DNA from: Volvox africanus
Taxonomy: Eukaryota > Chlorophyta > Chlorophyceae > Chlamydomonadales > Volvocaceae
NCBI GenBank assembly: GCA_030268105.1
Contig: BSDZ01000004.1
Coordinates: forward strand, 4,079,001 to 4,143,000
Direction of reading: 5' to 3'
Length of the DNA stretch: 64,000 nt
Positions 22,902 through 34,811 of this stretch are shown one piece after another (the first letter of the stretch is position 1; each line of letters starts with the position of its first letter). The notes below the pieces were generated by a model. That model was given only the letters and a program-made list of their open reading frames with translations. It had not been told where the DNA came from and made no database searches. Made by a program: the position numbers and the translations under genes.

Positions 22902-23716
22902 TGTTGTACGCCGGTTCGATCACCGTTTGCACCGAAGTAGGCTGCAATGCATTCGAGTATTATAAAGCATGATACAATCATATTAGCATGATATATTCGA
23001 GTATATCTAGCTAATCAGGCATGTCGCATTATCATCTACGACATCTCGCTGTCGGTCAAACATGTTTGACTCGAGGCTGATAATTAATGCGCGATCTATC
23101 CATTGGCATTTTATATCACGTAATAATACTTTAAATATTATTACCTCATTTACGTCATAAACCATACGCGTATGTGAGAAGGTGACGATCGCGATGGTTG
23201 GGTCGGCGACTGAATATCGATATTTGGACCTTTGCATATTGCATGCATTGCATCCATTAATATCACGGATGACACGATATTTAGAACAGTACTACGAAGG
23301 TACTCACACTTGAGATCGGAATCCAGTGAGACCTGTACTGCACATCGGTATCACGACGTGATAGGTGCGAGGACGGCCGCCTAGAGACCGAAGTCGGCTC
23401 GTGCTACTTTGGACTAAGTACCCGTGTACTTAACTCTATCTAATCTGCATACATACGTTGTACTCATTTATATTCGGCCTGAGCTATTCTAGCATCTCAT
23501 CTGCAGCCGAGTGATGAATATTGCCCGCGGGGGTCTGACGGCAGACTTCTCATTTGCAATTGAAGAATACTGTAAGTTGAATCTTTCCTTATTGTTGAGT
23601 CTTCCTCTGTCCATTATTCGCATTGGATTGCCTTGCTGTTCGTAAGCTTGGTATGCACTCAGTTAACACCCAGACGTGCAGATCTAATGCATGATTGAAG
23701 AAGGAAGGATACAACA
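22902..23716 (+). repeat. Solo LTR, family 1, with target-site duplication GCTTC
   Basis: An 815-bp LTR with TGTTGTA and TACAACA ends, flanked by GCTTC at 22897-22901 and 23717-23721. It interrupts the 3' end of element A's coding frame: the frame on the minus strand stops matching at 23722 and resumes below 22902 (KEARKRATQAQGPLQ). It has no internal region, so it formed by LTR-LTR recombination after insertion. Confidence 0.95.
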
Positions 23717-23721
23717 GCTTC

Positions 23722-25157
23722 ATGTCCTGCGAGAAGTTGCGTGCCGGTTCCCATGAGTTGTGCTCGCTGGTATACCCTGTCCACTTGACCAAGTACTCGT
23801 GTACTGTCCGCTTACATCGGTGTCGGCCCACATGACGGGCGCGATAATCTAACACCCGCTCCACATCGTAAAACTTCTGTTTACCAGCGATCCAGGTCTC
23901 GGGAACTGGTTCAATCACTGCAGAGGCGTTAGCAGGCTCCAATGGACTCAACCTGTACATTGGCCGGGCCATAGGCTGCGCTCCAGGCATGAGAGGGATT
24001 GTGTGATCAACAGGACGCATAGGTGGCAGCCCAGGGATATCTTTGAAGACGTCCTCATACTGCGACAGTAGGGCCTCAACCTCAGGATCCACAGAAGTCT
24101 GCGCGGTGGTGGCACTGCAGCCCACCCGTGGCCTCAAAAGCAGTCCGTGGGCACCCTTCCGTAACAAACGGACAGCTTCCTTACGCCCGACTAGCTCTGG
24201 TTCGATTCGCGCGGCCATTGCGGTCACGGCAAAATTAACCATAGGCACCGCCTCAGCTTTGCCCCCCTCTGGTGTGACATGTTTGAACGACAGGAAAGGT
24301 ACCTTAATCGACAGAGTACCCTTGCACATATGCAGGGTTGCGGCCTCCATGTCAATGTGCGCGCGGTACTGTCGTAATGTCGCAGACCCCATTATGTACG
24401 GTGCAGTCTCTGCTAAGCCCTGCAGCACGTACGGCCGGGTCATAACACGCAAAGGGCCTAACGATAGGCTAAGGGTGATCCTGCCCACGATGGGATGCTT
24501 ACCCCCGTCAGCAAGGGTAACCTGTGGACAATCAGACGACTCTGGGGTCAACCCCAGCGCATTCACCTCTGCGGCAGAAATGAAGTCGTCGCTGGCACCG
24601 GTGTCAACGAGTGCCTTCAGAGTACGGCCATTCAAACCGATCTGAATCACCGGGACATGGTTATCTACGAGCGACTGCCCAGCAGATAACGTCAGTGCAC
24701 TTAGGGCGGGTTCTGAACTTACGGCACCCTCATCAGGAGCTTCGTACCAAACGTCAACCGAGTAGGATGTCCCTGGCCATGGAGCCAGCATACCCTCCCG
24801 ATCCACACCGTTAAACAAAACGGTGCCCGGCTCGAACTGGTGGACACACCGCATACCCCTTAACAATGCCTCTGCCTTGCGCCGACAGAAAGCAGGGAGT
24901 AATACACATGCAGCGATGCCCGGATATTGACGCCTACATCTCCTGTATACGGCCAACTGTTCCGACATCTCACACAGAGACGAGGGGATGAACAAAACCA
25001 CGTGGTTAGACAGATCGATACACGACAGGGGACGGCGTGGTGTAAACAGATTACACAGCGGATCGAAGCAGAGAAGTCCCGTGCGTCCGTCAAGCGTGAT
25101 ACGTCGTGCAATGACTCGCTCGATGTGTCCAAGTGCGCAAGGCAACAATGCCTTCAT
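23722..25157 (-). CDS. Element A protease-chromodomain fusion ORF
   Basis: A single open frame from the ATG at 25157. Residues 1-140 form the pre-protease region also found in element B (IAACVLLPAF...RGMRCVHQFEPGT). The aspartic protease follows, with [13 protein letters not shown] near residue 185 as its active site, then a conserved linker to [10 protein letters not shown]. In element B this point begins the reverse transcriptase, but here it passes directly in frame into WIAGKQKFYDVERVLDYR and VHEYLVKWTGYTSEHNSWE, the canonical chromodomain. About 2.5 kb encoding RT, RNase H and integrase is absent. The frame then runs by chance into the solo LTR. The chromodomain would bind methylated histone tails in an intact element; whether the fused product is made is unknown. 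Confidence 0.85.
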
Positions 25158-25241
25158 GGCTGGCCGTAAGGATGACCACCGACCACGTGTTAGTTCAGGA
25201 ATCCCGGGTGGTGCCCCCTCCGCAGGAACCCGGGCAAGCCC

Positions 25242-26453
25242 CTATTTCGGCTTAGGGACAAACGGTGGCAGTAAAGGGCAATCCTTGGTAGGATGGCTCT
25301 CCACGCACCGTAGGCAAACATTGGCCGCTTTCCGACGCTCAAACTCGGATCGGTTGCAATTCCATTTTGGCATTAACGGGTCATCCGCGTGAGTCCGCTT
25401 TGAATTGGGGTCAGAGTGCTGTGCGGCTGCCCTCGACGGCGCACCACCACGCTTCCTGCTCTTAGCTGGGTCCGAGCTCGGACCTGCTCCTCCTGACCCG
25501 TGGACACCTGAGCTAGCGCCCCCGCGTGCCTTGGGTTGCCGGTTGCTGCGTCGCACCGTGGCAGTAGGCGCGGGGCGGGTAGCTCCAAGTTCCTGGTCCA
25601 GAGCCACAGCTTCCCCAAGCGGATCCTGCACTTGCACGGCATTTGCGCGAGGGGCAGACTTGACTTCTTCTTCACCGGCAAGGATTCGTACCTCCATTCC
25701 CCTAGCAAATGTGACCAAGGCGTCGTACGACTTGAACGGCACCCCAGACAGGTCAGTAGCGCACCATTTAGCCAAAAGTTTCGTCAGGCCTCGGTTAAAC
25801 CAAAAGACACGCTCGTTCTCGGTGAGATTAGCGATGGGGGTCACTAGTGCTTTGAAGCGTGACTGGTACGCAGGTACATTTTCACCCCAACGCATGTGGT
25901 AGCTACCGGCCGCCAAAACCTTGCGAGACTCAACATCACGTGCGTGCAGAGCGGAAATCAACTCGTCAAACGTGTAGTCAATCTGGGCGGTGGTCCATTC
26001 ATGATACCAGTTCTTCGCTGCACCCTCGAGGGTATTGCCAACGAAGAGACACCTGATACCATCATTGTCGCCACCATGAACAGCCTGGAGATACTTTTTA
26101 GCATCACGCACGTACGCACGAGTTGCATCGGCTATGCTTGGGCCTGGTGTCTTTTCACTCAGCGAGATTGTAAGCCTAGGAATGGGAATTGTCAATCTCA
26201 TCACCTCATGAATGGCAGCGTGCCCTTGCGATTGAGGTAATGGCAGAACCCGTGGTCCAGCAGTGTTGTCCATATTCATATTAACTGCTGAATGCGGCAC
26301 AATAAAGTGGGCAGGGGTCTGAAGGACAAGGGGCTCTTGAGTGGCTCGCGTGCCAACAGTCTCAAGACCTCTATCCGGAGCTCTAGCAGCCACAACAAAT
26401 TCGGGTTGGCTAGCTAAGCTAGTGAGCGGTGTATCGTCGCGTTCCACAGACAT
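25242..26453 (-). CDS. Element A Gag
   Basis: Intact 403-residue frame from the ATG at 26453 (MSVERDDTP). Residues 110-240 form the Retrotrans_gag capsid-like region (FVGNTLEGAAKNWYHEW, YQSRFKALVTPI, FWFNRGL). A basic Arg/Ser/Gly-rich stretch follows, then a C-terminal zinc knuckle CLRCVESHPTKDC, spaced C-X2-C-X3-H-X4-C, one residue shorter than the usual C-X2-C-X4-H-X4-C. Gag would form virus-like particles and package the transcript. It lies just upstream of the protease frame, separated by 84 bases and a stop. Confidence 0.9.
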   Translation of the reverse strand: MSVERDDTPLTSLASQPEFVVAARAPDRGLETVGTRATQEPLVLQTPAHFIVPHSAVNMNMDNTAGPRVLPLPQSQGHAAIHEVMRLTIPIPRLTISLSEKTPGPSIADATRAYVRDAKKYLQAVHGGDNDGIRCLFVGNTLEGAAKNWYHEWTTAQIDYTFDELISALHARDVESRKVLAAGSYHMRWGENVPAYQSRFKALVTPIANLTENERVFWFNRGLTKLLAKWCATDLSGVPFKSYDALVTFARGMEVRILAGEEEVKSAPRANAVQVQDPLGEAVALDQELGATRPAPTATVRRSNRQPKARGGASSGVHGSGGAGPSSDPAKSRKRGGAPSRAAAQHSDPNSKRTHADDPLMPKWNCNRSEFERRKAANVCLRCVESHPTKDCPLLPPFVPKPK

Positions 26454-26578
26454 GGAACACGAAGCAATACCCTAGATTTGCGTAAAAGAAGACGACTTCT
26501 ATCGCAAAAGCAAAGCAAGAGTACAAAACGATTCATTGACCCTACCGACAGTACTCTTGAGGAGATTTAGCAAATTCA

Positions 26579-27182
26579 GCAAGTTCAGGCTTAGCTTGGG
26601 CTAAGTAGAAGAGCGTATAGCAATAATAGTGTGGAACACACAAGTGTTCTCCGGTATCGAATGTCTTATCTTACTTAGCCGTCCTCGCATCTGTTATACT
26701 CGCAACATCGCAATGCCGTACGACTCACTCTAGGAGGCCGATCCTGAGTGTGACAACCCTACTGCGTATAGGCGATGTTCACGTATAACAACCGATAAGC
26801 CTCTCCGGCATTCGCATGATGCAAGGGTCCGAATAACGATATTCGGTTGCAAGGCATGTATCGTGACGGGTGCGATGCTCTCAACGTGTGCTGTAATGAA
26901 GTAATATTATATCAAATAATATTACTTATCGTTTCGTAGCACGAGCATAAAGCACTTCTCGATCGTTCGGGATTTCATGCATGCTAGGCAGATTTGCCAT
27001 GATGCGATGTTGCGATGGATAATGGTGACATGCCAAATGCATATATAAATGTAAACGAATACATTTATATCCTGCAAGTTCATTCATATGCATTGATCGT
27101 TCATGAGTTCATCAAAATAGCACTTCCCCTCGTAGCGTCGCATTGACCTACACATCGGCGGGAAACAAACCGTAGCACAACA
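26579..27182 (-). repeat. Element A 5' LTR, family 2, truncated
   Basis: The start (TGTTGTGCTACGG, 27182) is intact, but about 230 bases including the LTR end, the primer-binding site and the first leader exon are missing. The deletion joins ...GCCTGAACTT of the LTR to GCTGAATTTGC of the second leader segment with a few bases of microhomology (compare 36165-36180 in element C). Confidence 0.85.
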
Positions 27183-27913
27183 AACAGCAAGGCGGTTCAA
27201 TGCAAGGAAAGTGTCAGCGGAAGACTCAACAATAAGGAAAGATCCAACTTACAGTAGTCTTCGTTACAAATGGGTAGTCAGACCCCGCAGGCAATGTTCA
27301 TCATACGGCTGAAGATGCCATGCTGGAATAGCTCAGGCCGAATATATATGCATATAACGTATGTATACAAATTAGATTATATTAAGTACGCAAGTACTTA
27401 ATCCAAAGTAGCGTCGAGCTGACTTCGGTCTCTAGGCGGCCGTCCTCGCACCTATCATGTTGCCATACCGATGTGCAGTACAGGTCTCACTGGATTTCGA
27501 TCTCAAGTGTGAGTACCTTTGTAGCACTGTTCTAAATATCGTGTCATCCGTGATATTAATGGATGCAACATATGTAATATGCGAAGGTCCGAATATCGAT
27601 ATTCGGTTGCCGACCCAACCATCGCGATCGTCGCCTTCTCGCATACGCGTATGGTTTATGACACAGATGAGGTAATAACATTCAAAGTATTATTACGCGG
27701 AATATTATGCCAACGGATAGATCGCGCATTAATTATCAGCCTCGAGTCAAACATGTTGACTGACAGCGTGATATTGCAGATGATAATGCGACATGCCTGA
27801 TTAGCTAGATATACTCGAGTATATCATGCTAATATAATCATATCATGCTTCATGTTGCTCAAATGGGTTGCGATCCACTTTGGTGTGAACGGTGATCGAA
27901 CCCGCGTACAACA
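27183..27913 (-). repeat. Element B 3' LTR, family 1 (proximal part)
   Basis: On the minus strand it begins TGTTGTACGCGGGTTCG at 27913, just after the polypurine tract GGGAGGGGGGATAGT (27914-27928). It continues beyond element A at 21959-21879. It contains the same palindromes as the other family-1 copies. Confidence 0.9.
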
Positions 27914-28024
27914 ACTATCCCCCCTCCCGTATGCAGCGTCCTCACTGCATCGAACAGCATCAACTGCAGAGATCATTGGGTCTGCGTGGCATGTAGACGA
28001 GCTTCCTCCAAAAGGGGCTTCATT

Positions 28025-31000
28025 TCTGGCGAGAAATTACGCGTCCGCTCCCAAGAGTTGTGCTCGCTAGAATAGCCAGTCCACTTGACCAGATATTCGT
28101 GCACTTTCCGCTTTCATCGTTGTCGACCTATTTGGCGAATCCGATAATCCAGTATTCGCTCCACATCATACACCTTTTGCTTGCCTGCGATCCAGGTCTC
28201 GGGACCGGGGTCCATTACTGCAGGGGCATCGGTGTCATTTGTGACGGGCGCTGTGCCGTGATAAGGACGGATGAGTGAAACATGAAACGTGGGGTGGATA
28301 TTCATATCAGGAGGTAGGGATAGCTCTACAGCCACATTCCCTACCATGCGAACAACGGGATATGGGCCAATCCAGCAAGTAGCAATTTTCGGGAACCGTC
28401 CGCGAGCGAACGCAAATTCTTAGTGCTCAATAATACCATCTGTCCCACCGAAAATGTTACATCTCGTTTGGATTTATTATAGTAGTCCATTGTCCGTTGT
28501 TGTGCCGCGTCCAAACATGCCTTCGCGTCTGTCATGCGGGATAGGAATGACTTGGCAAAGGTTTTAGCCGCCGGAAGATTTACTCCCAACTCTCGCCACA
28601 TGGGTAGCGCAGGATGGAATCCATAATTCAGGAAGAAGGGGCTTTGACCTGTCGAGCGGTTAACAGTGTTATTAAGCCGAAGTTAGAAACGTATCCCAAA
28701 TGGAGGGTGTGCGTCCCGCGAAATTCCTTAACATATCACCCAGCGTGCGGTTTGTGCGTTCGGTTTGCCCATCGGATTGTGGATGATATGCTGTGCTCAA
28801 ATGAATGCACATACCAACGAGTTCACATAGCGCTTCCCAAAACTTAGACGTGAATTGACCGCCGCGATCAGATATCATGTTTTTAGGAATGCCATGCAAT
28901 CGGACCACGTTATTGAAAAATAATCGTGCTGTTTGCTCAGTGGTGCAAGACGAGGTGCAAGGGGCTAAGTGAACCATCTTGGTCAAACGATCGACCATTA
29001 CGAACACCGAGTCGTATCCCCCCTCAGTTTTGGGCAGCGCGACTACGAAGTCCATAGAAACACTTTCCCAAGGTGCATCTGGTATAGGTAGAGGTTGTAA
29101 CAAACCCTGGCCCCTACCGGATAGTGCTTTATTGCGCTGACATAAACTGCACCTTTGCACAAAGTTTTCCGCATCCTTCACCACGCTCGGCCACCAAAAC
29201 GAGCGTCGTACTAGCTCTGCCAGTCGCATGCTTCCAGGATGTCCTGCTAATGGGTCCTCGTGGAACCGAGCAAGAATATCGTAGCGCAAAGCGTTGTCAT
29301 TCGGTACGACGATTTGTGTGGTCGAGCCATCCATCCGTAGCCACAAATCGTTGCACTTGTGCAGATGTTCCACGTTAGTTGGCAAAGCAAACCATGGATC
29401 CACTTCATACGCCACCTTGAGTCGCTGCGTGAGGTCCGCTGCTATAGGTACCTCCTGACTGCGAGAACGAGTAACTGGTGCTGCCAAAATCGCAGCGTGT
29501 AATGAGGGGTGGCGACTGAGGGCGTCAGCAATATTAATTCTGCCGGCGATATATTCCCATGTACAGTCGAAACGAGATAGATACTCCATCCACCGAGCTT
29601 GTCGTCGATTAAGCGTGGGGACACTCTGTAAGAATGTCAGCGGTTTGTGGTCGGTCTTCAAGGTAAAAGGGCGGCCTTCAAGGTAGCAGCACCATTCCTT
29701 CAAAGCATGTAGAACTGCCAACAGCTCCTGCTCTCCGGTCGTGTATCGGGTCTCCACACCCGAGAATTTCTTACTCGTGAAGGCGATCGGTCGTCCTTCC
29801 TGCAACAATACAGCGCCGCTTCCATGTAGGGAAGCATCCGATATTACTTCTACACGAAAGGGCAACGAGTAATCAAGGAAAGAGAGGGTAACGTCGTCGG
29901 CGATGATTCGCTTGAGCTCTTCGAATGCCCGCTGGCACACGGGTGTCCAGGCCTTGAGGGAAGCGAAACCTCCTTTCTTCGTCAGATTTGTAAGCGGGGC
30001 CGCAATAATGGAGTAGTTGGTCAAACCTAAGAACTGGCGTAGTTTGGTGAGGTTCTGAGGCGCAGGCCATTCGTGAACCACAGCTACTTTCCGTGGGTCC
30101 ATCCTTATTCCAGTGGCCGACACGATGTGGCCCAAATACTCCACCTGAGGCTGCGCCTAAAAACACTTGGCGCGTTTAGCAAACAATTGCTCCCGCTTCA
30201 TCACCTCAAGCACAAGCTCGAGATGCTTCAGGTGCTCCTCGCACGTTTTGGAATATATTAAAATATCGTCCAAATAACAGACGAACCTGTCGATATACGG
30301 TCTGAACATGCGATCCATCACTGCTTGAAATGTGGCAGGCGCATTAGTAAGTCCAAACGACAAGACCACGTACTCGAAGTGACCAAAGGGGGTCCGGAAA
30401 GCAGTTTTCGGAATATCAGAAGCAGCAATGCGTATCTAATTATACCCTTGTTGAAGGTCAATCGAGGAAAAATAAGCTGAGCCTTTCAGCTTATTGAGCA
30501 GGTCATCAACGCACGGCAAAGGGTAGCGATTTTTAATCGTGGTCGCATTCAAGCCCCTATAATCAATGCACATATGCAACGTCCCATCCTTCTTACCGAC
30601 AAACAATATCGGCGCAGAATATGGTGATGTGCTGGGCCAAATCATACCCTTTGCGAGCAGATCCCCTACTTGCCGCTTCACTTCATCCAGCTCCAACGGG
30701 CTTAACCTGTACATAGGTCGTGAAACGGGTTGTGCTCCGGGCACAAGAGGGATCGTATGGTCAACAGGTCGCATAGGTGGGAGCCCTGGGATGTCACCAA
30801 AGACATCAGCATATTTATGCAGGAGGGCTTCGACCTCAAGATCCTTCACGGTGGACTGTGCGGTGGTAGCATTCAATTGCACCCGTGGCCTCACAAGCAA
30901 CACATGGGCGCCTTTCCGTATCATCCAATCGGTTTCTTTGCGCCCAATTAGCTTGGGTTCTTGATTTCGGCGGACGATCGCCGCTAAAGCAAAATTAACC

Positions 31001-31986
31001 TCAGGCTCCGCAACAGTTCCGCCCTCCTCTGATGTGACATCTTGGTACGACAAGAAAGGTACCTTAGTCGATAGGTTCCCTTTGCACAAACTAAGTGTGG
31101 TGGACTCCATATCGATGCATGCGCGGTACTGCCGTAATATCGCGGCACCCAGAATGTACTGTGCCATCTCCGAGAGACCTTGTAGCACATGCGGTTGGGC
31201 CCTAACACGCAGAGGGCCTATCGATAGGCTCAGGGTGATCCTGCCCACGATGGGATGCTTACCTCCATCAGCGAGGGTAACCTGTGCACAATCAGACGAC
31301 TGAGGGGTCAACCCCAAAGCATTCACCTCCTTTGCCGAGATGAAGTCGTCGCTGGCGCCGGTATCCACGAGCGCCTTCATTAGTCGACCTCCGAGGCCGA
31401 TTTCGATGATAGGGACACGATTTCCTGTTGGAGTCGACTCCGCAGAAAGTAAAAGTGATCCTATGGCAGGCTCGAACCTGGTAGAATCCAAAAGAGGGGC
31501 CTCAAACCAAACTTCAGCAGCATAAGGTAGTTTGGGTAGCACCATTGGCCTGCCTGTCACATCCACACCGTTAAACAAAGCGGTGTCTGACTCGAATCGG
31601 AGAACACATTGCATACCTTCCAACAGGGACGCCACTTTGCGTTGGGTATAAGAGGGAATTAATATGCAAGCTGCAGTGTTCGGATCTGGACGGCGATGTC
31701 TCTTGTACTTGGTGAGCTGCTCGCACAACTCACGAAAAGATGAAGGGATAAACAAAGTAACGTGGCCGGATTAATCGAGGGAAGAAAGATGACAGCGTGG
31801 TGCAAATAAATTACACAGCGAGTCAAAATGATTTAGTCCCGTGCGTCCGTCAAGCGAAAGAAGTCGCCCGATAGCCCGCTCGATTTGTCCAAAAACGGAA
31901 GGTGAAAGAGCCTTTATAGCCAGACGCAACAACGGCCAGCGGCCACATACACTGCCTTGGATCCCGGGAGAAGTCCCTTCCTCCAC
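28025..31986 (-). pseudogene. Element B Pol (protease, RT, RNase H, integrase, chromodomain) with stop codons
   Basis: Segments in order: pre-protease region (31986-31560), protease with [13 protein letters not shown] (about 31390), and RT. The RT runs from [18 protein letters not shown] through [19 protein letters not shown], stops once after LQQGYN (30436), resumes with LSFGLTNAPATFQ and the catalytic YLDDILIYS, and stops again near 30155. RNase H follows (FRVEVISDASLHG, TDHKPLTFL, INIADALSRHP). The integrase zinc domain has HEDPLAGH and CSLCQRNK, and its catalytic core SMDFVVALP and ISDRGGQFTSKFW with a later Glu (GQTERTNRTLG). A GPY/F-like end (FHVSLIRPYHG) leads to a chromodomain (YDVERILDYR, stop, HEYLVKWTGYSSEHNSWE). 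At least five single-codon stops and a break near 28672/28601 make it inactive. Confidence 0.9.
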
Positions 31987-32001
31987 ATCCCGGGCAACTT
32001 C

Positions 32002-33240
32002 CTAAGTCGTTTTAGGTACGAAAGGCGGTAACAAAGGGCAATCGCGAGTAGGGTGCTCTCCCGCACACCTCAAGCAAAGGTTAGCGAACTTCCGACGATC
32101 AAACTCCGAACGTCGGCACTCCCACTTCTGCATATACGGATCCTCTGTCCGGGGCTTTTTAATACTAGGAGCCGCGTTCTGCATTGCAGCTACAGTTGGC
32201 GTGCTCCCCCTCCGTTTCCCTTTCACGTGGCCCGAGCTTGGCCCAGCTCCTGCGGACCCACGATTACTTGGGTTTTGACACCCGCGAGCATCATACCGTC
32301 GTTCCTTCCAAGCGGTAGTCACAACCATTACGGGGCGTTGACGATCAGGACCCTGGTCCTTCGGTGTCGACTCCAAAGGTAGTTCCTGCGCTCACATCGC
32401 GTGAACGCGAGGATTAAGTTGTTTAGCATCTTTACCAGCCAAATTTTGAACCTCCGCACCTCTAGCGAAAGTTACTAAAGCATCGTAAGACTGGAAAGGA
32501 ATTCCGTTAAGATCGGTAGTGCACCATCGCGCAAGGGATTCGGTAAGACCGCGAAGAAACCAAAAGATGCGATCTTCCTCAGGAAAGTTAACGATAGGAG
32601 TTATCAGTGCCTCAAAGCGCGACTGATAAGCAGGAACGGTTTCATGTGGACGCATATGGTATGTGCCTTGCGCCAGCATCTTACGGGCCTCGTTACTATG
32701 CGAACGAACTTCGGTAGCAAAGCAAGCGAGAAGAGCATTGATCAGGTTATCGAACGTATACTTGACTCTAGCAGTTGTCCACTCGTCATACCAATCCTTT
32801 GCCGCACCCTCAAGGGTATTTCCAACGAATAGGCATTTAATGGAGTCGCATCCCCCGCCGTGCACCGCTTGCAGATATTGTCTAGCATCACGAACGTAGG
32901 CCCGCATCCTATCCGCGACACTATGTCCTGAATTCTTTGCTTTATCGTCAGCGGATATGTTAAGCTTAGGCACGGGGATAGTCAACTTCATTACCTCCGG
33001 TATTCCGACAGGTTCTTGAGCTGCGGGTGTTACTGGAGCCCGTTGCGCTCCAGCTCCTTCACTTGTTGTAGCCGCTGCCGACAGTGGTACAATCAAATGT
33101 GAAGGGGTCTGGAGGACAATAGGATCTGACATACGACGAGTCCCAACAGTATCATGATCAACAAAAGCAGTTCTAGCAGCAAGACCGCCGTCGGGCTGAC
33201 TTGCGGTGCCCAGATAGGAACTATCTTCGCGTCCCGACAT
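32002..33240 (-). pseudogene. Element B Gag with one in-frame stop
   Basis: The ATG at 33240 (MSGREDSSYLG) starts a frame collinear with element A Gag (FVGNTLEGAAKDWYDEW, YQSRFEALITPI). A single TGA at about 32393 splits it after residue 282; the same frame then continues to 32002 with a basic segment and the zinc knuckle CLRCAGEHPTRDC, again C-X2-C-X3-H-X4-C. The stop is a point change, not a frameshift. Confidence 0.9.
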
Positions 33241-33257
33241 GGAGCACAGATTTACGT

Positions 33258-33638
33258 CTATGAACAGGAATTTACTAAAAGACTTGTGGACAACTTAACA
33301 CAAGAGGAATTTCCGACTACTCGCGTACCAACAGAACTCCCGAGTAGTTCGAGAAGAAAAGAGATGTAGTCCGTAAGGCCGTCTTTTATCTCAGTGGTTT
33401 TCTGAATCAAGGCCTTGATCTGTTCCATGTTTAGATACTGCCCGGCCAACACCGCGTTCAGCGTTGGTGTACGTTCACCTGAGACTCATGATACACGTTT
33501 GCAACGAGAATGCGGTAGCTAGTTACGAGCAGATGTCTAGGATTACAAACCGGAAGCGGCGGCGTCCAGGACGGCGCGGCTGAGATCCTCAGTGAAGGTG
33601 TCTAAAGGACTGCGGCGATTGTCGTCGTCGCTCACCAT
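33258..33638 (-). other. Element B interrupted leader reading frame upstream of gag
   Basis: Segment one starts at ATG 33638 and reads SPLDTFTEDLSRAVLDAA before a stop. Segment two opens at 33478 after a CAG acceptor and reads QIKALIQKTTEIKDGL...LLELLGSSVG. Elements C and the fragments at 20618 and 21668 keep the same pieces, while the sequence between them is not conserved, so an intron is likely. The donor is not certain: two candidate GTs overlap in GGTTTGTAAT. It may be an upstream exon pair of gag or a separate small protein. Confidence 0.6.
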
Positions 33639-33690
33639 AACGAAAACCTACTTCTGATGCGGGACAACGAGGCAGTCGTTACTTTACACA

Positions 33691-33701
33691 TCTCGATACC
33701 A
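33691..33701 (-). other. Element B primer-binding site
   Basis: TGGTATCGAGA on the minus strand, three bases after the LTR end, in the position and form of a tRNA 3'-end complement. The same motif follows the LTRs at 20622 and 36518. Confidence 0.75.
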
Positions 33702-33705
33702 AATT

Positions 33706-34512
33706 TGTTGTATCCTTCCTTCTTCAATCATGCACTGGATCTGCACGTCTGGATGTTAGCTAAGTGCCTACCGTGCTTATGAACAGCAAGGCGGTTCAAT
33801 GCAAGGAAAGTGACAGCGGAAGACTCAACAATAAGGAAAGATCCAACTTACAGTAGTCTTCGTTACAAATGGGTAGTCAGACCCCGCGGGCAATGTTCAT
33901 CATACGGCTGAAGATGCCATGCTGGAATAGCTCAGGCCGAATATATATGCATATAACGTATGTATACAAATTAGATTATATTAAGTACGCGAGTACTTAA
34001 TCCAAAGTAGCGTCGAGCTGACTTCGGTCTCTAGGCGGCCGTCCTCGCACCTATCACGTTGTGATACCGATGTGCAGTACAGGTCTCACTGGATTTCGAT
34101 CTCAAGTGTGAGTACCTTCGTAGCATTATTCTAAATACCGCGTAATCCGTGATATTAATGGATGCAATGCATGCAATATGCGAAGGTCCGAATATCGATA
34201 TTCGGTTGCCGACCCAACCATCGCGATCGTCGCCTTCTCTCATACGCGTATGGTTTATGACACAGATGAGGTAATAACATTCAAAGTATTATTACGCGGA
34301 ATATTATGCCAACGGATAGATCGCGCATTAATTATCAGCCTCGAGTCAAACATGTTGACTGACAGCGTGATATTGCAGATGATAATGCGACATGCCTGAT
34401 TAGCTAGATATACTCGAGTATATCATGCTAATATAATCATATCATGCTTCATGTTGCTCAAATGGGTTGCGGTCCACTTTGGTGTGAACGGTGATCGAAC
34501 CCGCGTACAACA
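33706..34512 (-). repeat. Element B 5' LTR, family 1 (807 bp)
   Basis: TGTTGTACGCGGG (34512) to GGATACAACA (33706) on the minus strand. Very similar to 27183-27913 across its length, with small changes only, so B inserted fairly recently compared with its decay by stops. Confidence 0.9.
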
Positions 34513-34811
34513 CTGTACACGGCCAACTGTTCCGACATCTCGCACAGAGACGAGGGGATGAACAAAACCACGTGGTTTGACAGATCGATAGACGACAGGG
34601 GACGGCGTGGTGTAAACAGATTACACAGCGGATCGAAGCAGAGAAGTCCTGTGCGTCCGTCAAGCGTGATGCATCACGCAATGACTCACTCGATGTGTCC
34701 GAGTACACAAGGCAACAATGCCTTCATGGCTGGCCGTAAGGATGACCACCGACCACGTGTTAGTTCAGCAATCCTTGGTGGTGCCCCCTCCGCAGGAACC
34801 CGGGCAAGCCC

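Larger units (their letters stand above)
21960..27182 (-). mobile_element. Element A: non-autonomous Ty3/gypsy chromovirus inserted into element B LTR
   Basis: Bounded by family-2 LTRs (21960-22793 and the truncated 26579-27182) and flanked by a perfect 5-bp target-site duplication, AACAG, at 21955-21959 and 27183-27187. On the minus strand it carries an intact gag frame (26453-25242) and a second frame joining protease to chromodomain (25157-23722); reverse transcriptase, RNase H and integrase are missing. A polypurine tract (GCGGGGGGATAAT) precedes the 3' LTR at 22794. A family-1 solo LTR (22902-23716) later inserted into it. The 5' LTR end and primer-binding site were lost in a deletion, so this copy cannot now replicate. 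Confidence 0.9.
27183..34512 (-). mobile_element. Element B: near full-length Ty3/gypsy chromovirus, inactivated by stops
   Basis: Order on the minus strand: 5' LTR (34512-33706), primer-binding site, interrupted leader frame, gag, pre-protease region, protease, reverse transcriptase, RNase H, integrase, GPY/F-like region, chromodomain, polypurine tract, 3' LTR. This is the classical chromovirus order. Several frames are broken by single stops. No target-site duplication links 34513-34517 (ctgta) with the sequence beyond the 3' LTR, which is another element's leader, so the locus has been rearranged or is a tandem. Confidence 0.9.

Noticed and set aside
24043..24645. 200-codon plus-strand frame
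   Set aside because: Antisense of the element A protease frame, whose DTG motif and homology to element B are unambiguous.
27890..27913. GGTTCGATCACC motif as part of a tRNA gene
   Set aside because: No acceptor stem, A box or anticodon arm can be drawn; the motif recurs at every LTR start.
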